Source: Thereva unica
Taxonomy: Eukaryota > Arthropoda > Insecta > Diptera > Therevidae
DNA: 64,000 bases
NCBI GenBank assembly: GCA_949987705.1
Contig: OX465281.1
Location: 196,589,112 to 196,653,111, forward strand
Direction: 5' to 3'
The position numbers and the translations under genes are program-made. The notes beneath the pieces are model-generated. The model saw nothing but the letters and a program-made list of their open reading frames with translations, ran no database searches and was not told the DNA's origin. Shown in pieces: positions 10,881-20,040 of this stretch. The stretch's first letter is position 1. The number at the start of each line of letters is the position of its first letter.

Positions 10881-11169
10881 TTCAATTGAAAGTTGGTTCC
10901 GTATTTATCATGCTGCGAAACATCAATCAACCAAGACTTTGAAATGGTACCAGATTGTTTGTGAAAAAGCTTATGAACAATTTGATCGAAGCTACCATTA
11001 TCAAGAGAAAGTACCAAGGCGAAGATGTTTTGATTAAAAGAATTTCAATGATTACGAATGATTGGAAATTTTAGAAATCAATTTAGAGTATCCGTGCTTC
11101 TCACACGGCCAACTATATATCGCCTGATCTCGCATCGGCAAACAATCACCTTTATTCATATACCTACGC
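10881..11169. other. unassigned spacer
   Basis: It sits between the satellite and the hAT-type element. Overlapping frames on both strands (10792-11037 plus, 10805-11017 minus) have no recognisable domain. Confidence 0.4.
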
Positions 11170-11247
11170 CAGTGGTTTCCAAACCGGCGGGGGGAAGATC
11201 CCCAAGAGAGGCGCTTATAACTTTTTTATTATACATCTCATCGCCAT

Positions 11248-11912
11248 CTAGACCTTTAGTACAGTTAAATTAAACCGAAAAATACGAAATAGCAGAAATG
11301 ATTGGGTACACGCTGAAAATTGGCACAGAGCTTCCTTTTAGGGTTCTTAATAAAGGGTTATAAAGTCTACCGATTTTCTACCCCGGGAAGTTTACTGTTT
11401 AGGGGGTTAAGGGTCAAAATATCAGTGTTTTACAAATATATCGTAAACCGTAAGTCCTATCATAAAGTAGTGTTAACAAAGTTTGTAGATCATACGTTTC
11501 TATACAAAAAATGTTATAATACATTTTGCCGTACGAACAATTTAAAATACTCATATGCACTCATTCGCGACTTGTATAGGTTCACGTTCCAGTTGGAATA
11601 AGTTGTTAACACGTTCCAGTTGGAATAAGTTACTAATTTTTATAGGGGTTATTCCTGGATGTATTTGGAAGAAAATTGTGTTCTAGATAGGGGGCTAACC
11701 ACTGAGATACAGGGTGTTCACGAAAAAACAATGTATTTTTTTTTTTTCATTTATTTAGAGTTGAATAACTCTTAATAACTCTAAATATCGTAAACCAATA
11801 TACTTAGGCTCATCTTTTAGGTTAATGTGTATTCTTTTATTTGATATAAAGAGCAGGAACATGTAGGTTCAAAGCATGAGCGAAATGCTAAAAAACGAAG
11901 AAAATTGTGATT
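11248..11912 (+). repeat. dispersed repeat, inverse copy at 58578-59192
   Basis: Collinear similarity by eye covers nearly the whole stretch, for example GATTGGGTACA, TCTACCGATTTTCTACCCCGG, AGGGGTTATTCCTGGATGT, ATACAGGGTGTT and GGTTCAAAGCATGAGC against the reverse complement of 58.6-59.2 kb. Near the right end, ATGTAGGTTCAAAGC (about 11870) pairs with GTTTGAACCTACAT (about 11923) as a hairpin. Confidence 0.65.
11583..11631 (+). repeat. local tandem duplication of a 22-mer
   Basis: CACGTTCCAGTTGGAATAAG followed by TT occurs at 11583-11604 and again at 11610-11631, five bases apart. The related copy near 58840 does not show it, so it arose after the copies separated. Confidence 0.85.
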
Positions 11913-11949
11913 TTGCTTATGGTTTGAACCTACATATCTTCTGAACAAA

Positions 11950-12090
11950 GTCACTCGGTAGTCTAGGGGTAAGGCGCCTGACTACTATCACAGAGGTCCC
12001 GGGTTCGAATCCCGGCCAGGCCCACGGTGCTTCGCCTTTTCCACTTTCCCACCTAACATAACTTTCCTTCTTTCTTCTTCCCTCTTTACA
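11950..12090 (+). mobile_element. tRNA-derived SINE, copy 1
   Basis: The head has pol III promoter boxes: an A-box-like TAGTCTAGGGG at 11959-11969 and a perfect B box GGTTCGAATCC at 12002-12012. The arm CCCGGGTTCGAATCCCGG folds as a T stem-loop. It is followed by a non-tRNA body, CGCCTTTTCCACTTTCC, that is also present in the copy at 15072-15215. The shared extra body shows a SINE rather than a tRNA gene. It lies inside the hAT-type element. Confidence 0.85.
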
Positions 12091-12348
12091 TTCCTGATTC
12101 CTTCTGTCATAGCCTTCCTTAGCCCTTCCCCGCTCCACCAAAGCACATGTCATTGGTTGGTTGATGACATTCAACTCATTTCAGGAGGCATAACACTCCA
12201 GCGAGTTGTTTCTCGATGCCCCGATGTCAAAGCCGAGATAGTAATGGTTGGGAGTAGGTGGACTAAAAAATATCGAGGGAAGGTTGTGGCAGTTCCTTCC
12301 TCCCCGACTAGAGCTGCTGTTCGACATTGCACTCTATAAGAAGAAAAT

Positions 12349-12408
12349 AGATTGTCAACAGTATAAAGGGCCTTTCCTGTGACTCTAGTCTTTCACATAA
12401 AAAAAACT
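12349..12408 (+). repeat. 60-bp poly(A)-tailed unit, copy 1
   Basis: Starts GATTGTCAACAGTA and ends TTTCACATAAAAAAAA; about 85 percent alike by eye to 12594-12650 and 34600-34649. The copy at 34.6 kb is a clean insertion into another element, so the unit, or the larger sequence it is the tail of, has been mobile. Confidence 0.65.
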
Positions 12409-12593
12409 CAAGTTCGCTATCGGTGGATGTTGGTGCATTTTGTGCGTCCAAAAACGCGTGAAAAAGGTCTGACGAACCTATTTTGGATTTGTTTTTATGG
12501 CAGGGAGCCACAGTATCATAAGGTTTGGAAACCACTGACCTACGCAGAAGACGGCAAAACGAAAAACATTCTTTATTGTATACGAACAAATAG

Positions 12594-12650
12594 ATTGTCG
12601 ACAGTACAAAGGGACTTTCCCTAAGCCTCTAGTCTGTCACATAAAAAAAA
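12594..12650 (+). repeat. 60-bp poly(A)-tailed unit, copy 2
   Basis: Starts GATTGTCGACAGTACAAAGG and ends CTGTCACATAAAAAAAA. It lies just outside the right TSD of the hAT-type element, while copy 1 lies inside. Confidence 0.65.
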
Positions 12651-12655
12651 AGGCC

Positions 12656-13592
12656 TTGCAATTAACATCAAAAGGTTTCAAAGATTTAATTCATAAGGCC
12701 ATTACAATTACCATTGAACTGTAACTAACTTAAATTAATAATTTCGATCCAAATTGATATCTCGAAAAGGGGGTTTTAAGGCTTATTTTTGGGGGTTATG
12801 GCTAATCCTGGACCCGATAGAGCTATATAGACCTCATATTCAGATTCAGCGACCCCGAAAACATATAGTAAGCCTAGTGAGACCCCCAGGTCTGAAACTT
12901 TTTTATTTTTTGTGGGGCTGTGTAATTTATGAAGATGTGTTATCTGTTCGGATATGTGTTGAGATAATTAAAAAAACCGATGTCTAAATTAAAATTACAA
13001 CAACATCAAATTAATTCCGAGTTGTTTGTATTTAATTTTCCTCTAGTTTTACTTCAGTGTGTGGAAGTAAGCAAGGAATGTCTACGTGATTGATGGCATA
13101 TAAAACTGATAAAAGCATGCAAACAACCAAATTCTACTGTCAGAAGATTGATTATTGGCTTTATGAGCCAAGTCCTATTAGCTGTACGTTAAGGAGAGGG
13201 TGCTGTGCCGCTTTGTATGTAGTTCGCTCTAGTTCATATATACATATGTATATCGATCGATAGGCCGCTCAAGTGCCGAGAGCTTGTATTAACATGCAAA
13301 ATACAATGGAAATGATTAGGTGAATAAATTAGGAAAGGAATTGATAGATTTTAGTTGAGATAATAATTGATAAAGAAGTTTAGGGAGTTGTAGTAGATTG
13401 TCATGTAGGTGTATATAAATACATTTGTGTGGCATGTAACCACATAGCTCAAAGTGTAAATATCAAAAATATTGTTTGGAGACCTTTTTCTTGCGTAAAA
13501 GTTTATATGCTGTAGACACCATATCATTGGGCGGAGGCATACATTATTCCTTCAACGGTTGTCTTAAAGCAGTAACATACTCCTGGCACAAC
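12656..13592. other. unassigned DNA
   Basis: No coding sequence recognised. Near 12847 the word CAGCGACCCCGAAAACATAT matches, inverted, the repeat near 28640 (GTTTTCGGGGTCGCTG). Confidence 0.4.
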
Positions 13593-15071
13593 TTCGAAGG
13601 AGCTAACGGGTGACTGGCGAATGGAGAGCTCTGTGCGACACAAAACAGAGAACTGGAAGGACAACACGAAGGCGACCTTTGCTTTTCGAACAAGGGCGAA
13701 TCGGATCATGGAATGTGAGAACACTGCTTGCTGAGGGACGGCTGGATGAAGTCCTCAACGAGATGAAACGATATAAATTCAAGATCATGGGACTCAGCGA
13801 GACGAGATGGTCCGACGCGGGAGAAGATGTCTGTCCAAATGGTGAGTGCTTCTTATATTCCTGTAGAAAAGCCGTGGAAATGGCGTTGGCATAATACTCA
13901 CCAAAGAAGATCTAGCCTCATTAGCTGGTCACTAGTTTCTGAGAGGATTATTACCGTGCGCTTGCGTACCAGACTAAGAAGTACTACGCTAATCCAAATC
14001 TACCCTCCAAATTAAGCCTATGACGATGACATCAAGGAAGAATTCTATATGCGACTGAATGAGGTTTTTCACTCTCTTCCAAGGGAAGAAATCATTGTTT
14101 TAATGGGTGACCTAAACGCACAGATAGGCCCCAACAACACCGGCCTTGAACATGCAATAGAAAATCAAGGCATAGGCCCGGTCACTAACAGCAACGGTGA
14201 GCTTTTCGTTGACTTTTGTAGCTCCCACCAACCCATGGTAGGTAGAACCTACTTTTGTCACAAGAAGATGCACAAAGAAGCCTGGGTATCGTCCAATGGT
14301 AGAACAAGAAACCAGATAGATCACGTGGCCATCAACCGTAGATGGAGAACTATTCTGGAGGATGCTATTTGATAGTAGCAACTATTCGCCGCAAAATCGC
14401 CGCAATCAGAAACGTCCAACGCGATACCATAAACCTAGACCCTAAACGGTTTAACGTAGACCTTCCGCAGGACAGCATTAAAAAGCGAAAATTTGCTACG
14501 AAACTACAATAAACCTTAAGCCAGCAAATAGTTTCTGACGAAAATAACATTGAAGAGCTGTGGAGTACTATTGGGGCTATTATAACAGCATCGGCTATGT
14601 CTAAAACACCCAGCAACACAATCTGGCAAAAAATAGAACGCATGAGGGCCCTAAATAATAACGTGAACTCTACAAGCGACCCGGACAAACGTCACCAACT
14701 TGAACGGGAATACTCCCGGGAAGTAAAAAGAAGCGTTCGGCGTGATAAAAAGCGGCAGATAAACGAGCTCGATCAAAGGCTGTTGTGCAACGACGAGGAA
14801 CAGCTTCAAAGATGGAGAGATTACTTCGTCGCCGCCTTGAATGGTTCATTTGCACAGGAACTCCAATAAGAATCACCACTGGTGCACCATCCAAAACAGA
14901 AATAGTAACCGCAATTCATGCAATGGCCAATGGTAGAGCAGCTGGAAAAGATGGCATCCCGCCAGAATTGTTGAAAGCCGACTCAAGCTTCATAGCAGAT
15001 GCGCTACAGCCAATCCTCGAAAAAGCCAGGAACACCTGTACCTTTCCGGAGGATTCGACGGAAGGTATCAA
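13593..15071 (+). pseudogene. RTE retrotransposon, family A, degraded copy
   Basis: It is collinear with the better copy at 45341-48462, starting with the shared TTCGAAGGAGCTAACGGG at its 5' end. The endonuclease part reads IGSWNVRTLLAEGRLDEV and MGLSETRW near 13700-13810, IIVLMGDLNAQIGPN near 14090, and NQIDHVAINRRWR near 14310. About 45 bases that encode the catalytic SDHHLV block in the other copy are deleted after 14365. The linker region (14597-14870) reads TIWQKIERMRALNNNVNS and lacks about 100 bases found in the other copy. The RT start reads MANGRAAGKDGIPPELLKAD near 14925. Frames change at least three times. The coding sequence ends abruptly at GAAGGTATCA (15061-15070), where a SINE begins; the palm domain is absent. 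Confidence 0.88.
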
Positions 15072-15215
15072 GGGGCCTCGGTAGCTTAGGGAGTATGGCG
15101 TCTGGCTACCATCCCAGAGGTTCCGGGTTCGAATCTCGGCCAGCCCCACGGTCCTTCGCCTTTTCCACTTTCCTACCTACATAACTTCCCTTCTTTCTAC
15201 TTCTTCTACACTGGC
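15072..15215 (+). mobile_element. tRNA-derived SINE, copy 2
   Basis: A tRNA-like head runs from GGGGCCTCGGTAGC to CCAGCCCCA (15072-15149), with B box GGTTCGAATCT at 15126-15136 and an acceptor-like pairing of its two ends. The following body matches copy 1 (CGCCTTTTCCACTTTCC, then pyrimidine-rich CTTCTTTCTAC). It interrupts the family-A RTE at 15071; no RTE sequence resumes behind it, so a deletion or a Helitron junction lies on its right. Confidence 0.85.
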
Positions 15216-15228
15216 ACGTATAGCCAAA

Positions 15229-15570
15229 GGAAATAGCGGGATTTTTTTCTATATGCTCCAGGCGGTACAGGTAAAACAATTCTTATTAATTTCATTTTGG
15301 AGTGGATTCGAACGCAGAATGAGATTACACTTGCAGTGACATCATCGCGAATTGTATCAACGCTACTTGATGGGGGATGTTTAGTGTATTCAGCACCCAA
15401 GTTCCTACTGAATTTGAACCAGATAGAAACATCTACATGTAACATCAATAAAAACTCCCGTATTGCCACATCCGTGCGAAATTATTATTTTGGGGCAAAT
15501 GCACCATGACCTATAAAAAAATCGGTCGAAGCGCATGACAGGGCCTTACGAGATTTCCGATTAATCGTTT
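15229..15570 (+). pseudogene. Helitron Pif1-like helicase fragment
   Basis: This is part of the 5'-to-3' DNA helicase domain of a Helitron RepHel protein, the ATPase thought to unwind the donor strand during rolling-circle transposition. After a single-base frame disturbance at a T run near 15241, the frame reads LYAPGGTGKTILINFILEW; the Walker A motif PGGTGKT is at 15258-15278. It continues ITLAVTSSRIVSTLLDGG and SAPKFLLNLNQIE, the order seen in Helitron Pif1 domains. A frameshift near 15518 then leads to SVEAHDRALRDFRLI, which fits the WDExxMxxKxxxExLDRTLxDLR block, although its catalytic DE is not visible. No Rep domain is present. Clear relic; superfamily assignment is firm. Confidence 0.82.
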
Positions 15571-16159
15571 AAATGCAATGAGCTGAACGGATGCATGCTT
15601 GAAAGCATCATATCTATAGAACAGTTTTGAAAAAAACCAACTTTTGGACATTTCAAATGGCGAAACTCAATAGCATCGATATCAATCGAATCAATAGCAT
15701 CGATATTATTCGGAATAAAAAATACGGCAAAAAATGACCTTAATGTCTCCTACTGAATGTTAAAATTCTTATCACCTCAACTGCAAAATAAATGGAAGCT
15801 ATAAACACAGGCGGGGAAATGACAATTTCACACACATTAAAATTCCGTGTATGGATAAAAATCAAGCGGACGTGCATTGTAATTTCCTCTTAGAAATTCG
15901 TTTAGGGGCAAAAACACTCCCTCATAGCATCTGACCACAACAAGAGTGGCAGTGAGACCGCTGAATTGTAATTGGGGATATAAATGGGCAAGTGATTTGG
16001 GTTTTTTAAACGAACGGAGTTACACTTTTTTTTACGAATGCACTTTCGTGGTGGGATTTTAGACGCTCACTGCCCTTCGATTTTGAAATTCCCAATTGTT
16101 TTGGCGCACGCCATACTACTGGCTTAGGGTTCAACGAGGCGCACCGGGTTTCAGCTAGT
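15571..16159 (+). mobile_element. Helitron tail with CTAG-type 3' terminus
   Basis: The helicase fragment is followed by noncoding DNA that ends GGGTTTCAGCTAG at 16147-16159, followed by T. A CTRR-type end next to T is the usual Helitron 3' terminus. A GGCGCAC word is repeated at about 16102 and 16140. Part of the tail (15800-16080) recurs inverted at 5645-5912 and, as a short piece, at 62752-62815. Confidence 0.6.
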
Positions 16160-17741
16160 ATATTTATAAAATTTAATAACAATTAGTTGTCTTTATTTTT
16201 TTCATTATATGCAACATTTAGCAAACTACACACCTGAAGCTCACAATCGTGAGTGTCCTTGTACAAATTTTTTTCATTTTTTTCTTAGCCATGTTATTGC
16301 TAAAAAATATTATAATCAACAACAAATATTGTTTTAGAATAGCTGAGGAGGGTAAGGAATATATAGTTTTAAAATAGCTTCTCACAAAAGAAATAGACTA
16401 GTTGAAGCCTAGACGTCCTCACGTCACCGTAACTGTCTTTCGCTTAACTTCAATTTTTTTTTAAGTGCTGTTTCCCAAATATTAATGCAGGCGGTGATAC
16501 TAAAAAAGATTTTCATTTTAGATTCCAAAAAAGATTTTCAAACGTTTTAAAATGCATTTCCCCATTGCATATTAAACGTCGTCGTCGGCAAAGCCACCCA
16601 AACATTTATGCTGCATGCATACATAAAATCCCGAGGCCCCCATATACGCAATCTTGAGACATAATCGTGCCAAAATGAAATCTCTTATCATTTTAATTAG
16701 CATGAGCTTGTCACAAGACCATTGACCCACAACACCTTATGGAGAGCATAAATGCAAGTGAAGCTCCTCCATATGCACGACAAAGAAATAAAAATACAAT
16801 TTTTTTTATTGTTATTCTTGTTTATTAACTGAGCTTGGCGGCTTCCACTCATCGCAAGTGCTGCCGAGTTATGACATAAAACGAGAAAAAAAAATAACTT
16901 CAACTTAAAATTGAATAACAACAACAATGGCGGCTCTACACTGCTCGAAAAAAAAGTCGAAGCGATCTCCACAATTGGCCCGATGTATGGTGCACGTTAA
17001 ATTATGCTTCTGTGAGCTCCGCCGCCGACTGTTTGTCTGCTTATTAGTCGCTTGTATTTTTAGTACTACTGTGCTAGAACGTATACTTGTAGCACGCGTT
17101 GATAGCGTGCAATTTAAGCGCGTTTAGACAGAGATTCACAAATTGGACGTGGATCTTGAATTTTTTTTAGTTGACATCTCTTAAAGCTTCGGGGGCTCTC
17201 TGGCGAAAAACATTCCATCTCTGACGTGTGTGCTGCGGGATCAATTGTTTCTGAAGATAATTTAATTGAAATGTTTTTCCCCTCCGGTTCTCTTTCTCGT
17301 TTATGAAAATGTCTGAAGGAATAATTTGGTTAATTGATTTGAATTATTACTAGCAAAAAGTACGCGACAGCGAAAAATCAGATACATATATGCAGATAAC
17401 TCTGGTGGTACGAGGTCAAGGTCTTTCGAAAGTAAGGAAAAATCGCTGAAATTTTGCGGAAAGTGAAGTAGATTTACCGCAAATTATAGTACGGGGTGAG
17501 TCAGTTTATGAAAGTTTCTTAATGTCAGAACTAAGTGGTAATTGACTCATTTTATAATTTTTGTTTTTTAGCATCAACAGTCAACAGTAAAAAAATTCCG
17601 AAATGAAGGTCCAATGTCTTACACTTACATGATCATGAGAATAATTCTTCCAAATTGCTTTGTTGACAACAATATAATTTTTGACACGGCGATCAATCCT
17701 CTCTCTTTCAGACGATTACAGCGACACCACTATAACATATT
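16160..17741. other. unassigned DNA
   Basis: AT-rich, with runs of A and T. A GC-richer patch at 16925-17130 has an open frame on the plus strand (66 codons from 16927) with no recognised domain; whether it is an exon cannot be decided. Confidence 0.35.
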
Positions 17742-17991
17742 GGGGCCTATTGTGGATATCGTCAATTTGACGACTTTGAGTCGATGTTAAAATTTCTTTC
17801 TGCGAAAGTCGATTTTTGTCGAAATTAGTCGATAAAAGAATTATTATGAGTCGATTACACAATTGTCAAGTCGACGTCAAAAATGTAATCGACTCATATT
17901 TATATTTTTATCGATAAAAATCGACTTTCTCAGTATGAAAATTTAACATCGACTCAAAGTCGTCAGATCGACTCGTTCCACAATAGGGCCC
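17742..17991. mobile_element. palindromic MITE rich in GTCGAT
   Basis: The first and last ~110 bases are inverted copies of each other: GGGGCCTATTGTGGA (17742-17756) pairs with TCCACAATAGGGCCC (17977-17991). Further in, GACGACTTTGAGTCGATGTT pairs with AACATCGACTCAAAGTCGTC. The loop half has more GTCGAT/ATCGAC words. Flanking ATT occurs on both sides and could be a short TSD. No coding potential. Confidence 0.8.
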
Positions 17992-18559
17992 ATTGATGAA
18001 AATTGCCATGCACGATCAGTTCTCAGTTAGTTGATTGCTAATATTAGATACTTTAGATTGAAGATCGCTCACAGACTATAAGACTACAAACAGACTATGG
18101 CAGATGATGCGACCATGCATTTGGTTTTTTAAAGTGTAGCCTTAGTCGTTTTGTCGCTGCCTTAATTTGGTTGAGAGCGCCCTATACAGTATTCTAATGA
18201 TAGTGTTGCCGGCGTTAGGAAGTATTAATGTGGTAGATTGAGCTTTTTGTGAAATACCAAAATATTAGATTACGTTCTCCGACGATAGATTGAATAAGAA
18301 GCAGGCCAGATCGTCCTCTTAGATTATATTATGTGGAATACTGTCACACTCAATAAGTTCATGGGGCAACACATAGATGGCGCCACTACTGGAAAATGCA
18401 TGCGATTTTTAGATCTCTCCAACCTTCAAACGATATTTGTCAAATTTTCATAACATTCCGACCATTTGTTGATAAGTCACAGTGGTTTCAGTGACGCTGC
18501 TTTTGTAATCTATATTAAAGAAAGTTTCTGTATGTATGTATAATGTGTGCACCATAGTG
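17992..18559. other. unassigned spacer
   Basis: No domain or repeat structure recognised between the palindromic MITE and the tandem repeat. Confidence 0.4.
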
Positions 18560-18569
18560 TACCCACCAA

Positions 18570-18932
18570 AATTCAAAATGGCCACGCAAATATGAATTTG
18601 CAAATTGTGCCCCGATTTCAATGAAAGTTGGTATCTAGTGGTTTTTAAGGTCGCTAATAACTAATTTGTGGTCAAAACTTATAAATTCAAAATGGCCGCG
18701 CAAATATAGCCGACTAATTTGCCAATTGTGTTCCGATTCCAATGAAAATCGATATCTGGGATTTTTTGAAGTAGCAAATAACGAATTTATGATCAGAACT
18801 TATAAATTCTAAATGGCTGCGCCATTCAGACAATTGGCAATATGGCAGACAATTTTTTTTATTCCGATTCCAATGAAAGTGGATATCTAGGTGGTTTCAG
18901 AGTTGCCAATAACGAATTTATGATCAAAACTT
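18570..18932 (+). repeat. tandem repeat, three units of 114-121 bp
   Basis: Units begin ATTCAAAATGGCC at 18571, 18685 and (ATTCTAAATGGC) 18806. Each contains CCGATTYCAATGAAA, GATATCT and a GCYAATAACKAATTTRTGRTC block. The last block resembles the GGTCGCTAATTACGAATTTG word of the repeat at 28508-28790. Diverged, so old. Confidence 0.8.
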
Positions 18933-18984
18933 TGTAGTGATCGCGATCCTTGACGAATCAGTTATTATTAGGTTGCCTAGATTA

Positions 18985-19674
18985 GGCCTAGGTTGACAAA
19001 ATTCCAAAGTTTCACGACATACCAAATCTCCATTGGAAGCTTTCAAACTTCCAAATAATAGATTTGATCATATCCATATGGATATTGTGGGACCTCTACC
19101 CCCATACTCTTATATGTTAACGATAGTCGATAGATTAACGCGATGGCCTGAAGCATACCCAATTCCGAATATCTCCGCTTCAACAGTGGCAAAAAGATTT
19201 GTCACTGAATTTTTCCCACGATTCGGCGTACCTCTTAAGATCACAACCGATGAAGGTACGCAGTTCGAATCGAAACTATTTAATGAAGTTGCCAAATTAC
19301 TCAGCACTCATTGAATCCGGACAATCGCCTACCAACCGCGAGCAAACGGGATGGTTGAACGGTTTCACAGGCAACTAATGGCGCCTAAGCAGAACATTAA
19401 GGCAATACATCTTAGGCGACCCGTCCAAAAGGATATCTACGTGCCAGAAGCTCTGGAGAACGTTGACTACGTTTTCATACGAGTCGACAGAGTTCGGAAA
19501 CCTATCGAACCGCCATATGAAGACCCATATCAAGTAATCAAACGATTACGAAAACAATTCATTGTCAAATTGAACGGTACAACCAAGTCAATATCCATTG
19601 ACAGGCCAAAACCAGCCTTCGGCTGCGACTGCGACAACGAAGCTAAGCCGTCTAAGGCGGTAACATTCCGTTAA
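18985..19674 (+). pseudogene. Ty3/Gypsy integrase fragment
   Basis: This is the integrase end of a Gypsy-type pol, which joins retrotransposon cDNA to the chromosome. Just upstream of the frame one reads SKVSRHTKSP, the usual sequence before the catalytic core. The core has D in HMDIVGP (19081-19083), D in TTDEGTQFES (19249-19251) and E in NGMVERFH (19357-19359). The spacing between the last two is 35 residues, a proper D,D(35)E. One in-frame TGA at 19312-19314 interrupts the core; the frame is otherwise continuous to 19674. After RQL the protein jumps to IYVPEALENVDYVFIRVDRVRKP and PPYEDPYQVI, the C-terminal GPY/F-type module with D for G, so an internal deletion has removed the region between. 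No gag, protease or RT is present. Confidence 0.85.
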
Positions 19675-20040
19675 CGCTACGCTGGGGGTGGGAGTATGTA
19701 GTGACTGCGGTTTTTTATTTACACTACCTGGATCGCATAACGGGAGCTAAAACTTATAAACTCAAAATTTTGCCAAGCCACATTCTGAAATGTAGGAAGT
19801 TACTTAAATTTCCTGTAGAAACAGTAAAATCGGTAGAAAGGGTCAAAATAGTTCTTCAAATTTGTGCGCCCCTACATTGTCATCACGAGGTTAAACGATG
19901 TCATCTATCGCACCCAAAAAATTCAATCGGTAAGAATGGGACCGGGAACAAGCTGTGTTCGGGACGAGCACTAAGTAAGAAGAGGGCAGTGGAACAGCTA
20001 ACTGAAATAGAAAGTTAAATTCCAATTCACCGGGAAGTTT
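19675..20040 (+). other. sequence downstream of the Gypsy integrase, possible 3' region
   Basis: TGTAGTGACTGCGG at 19696 resembles TGTAGTGATCGCGA at 18934, on the other side of the integrase fragment; these could be remains of LTR starts but no paired LTR can be delimited. A 105-codon frame at 19701-20018 has no recognised domain. Confidence 0.3.

Larger units (their letters stand above)
11170..12537. mobile_element. hAT-type element, 16-bp perfect TIR, 8-bp TSD ACCTACGC
   Basis: The ends are CAGTGGTTTCCAAACC (11170-11185) and GGTTTGGAAACCACTG (12522-12537), perfectly inverted. The exact 8-mer ACCTACGC flanks them at 11162-11169 and 12538-12545. This is the clearest hAT-type insertion in the window. 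Inside lie a 0.65-kb segment repeated in inverse at 58578-59192, a local tandem duplication, a tRNA-derived SINE and one copy of a 60-bp poly(A)-tailed unit. No hAT transposase frame is recognisable, so the element could not move itself. It shares end sequences with the insertion at 8092-9211. Confidence 0.93.

Noticed and set aside
11950..12022. A tRNA gene
   Set aside because: A and B boxes are present but the sequence continues into a body shared with another copy at 15150-15215, and the cloverleaf pairing is imperfect; a SINE explains it better. The same applies to 15072-15149.
16927..17127. Host exon of 66 codons
   Set aside because: Open and slightly GC-richer, but no domain, no clear splice context and no second exon; left unassigned.
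19701..20018. 105-codon frame downstream of the Gypsy integrase
   Set aside because: Starts with GTG, no recognisable domain; may be retrotransposon 3' sequence but cannot be assigned.
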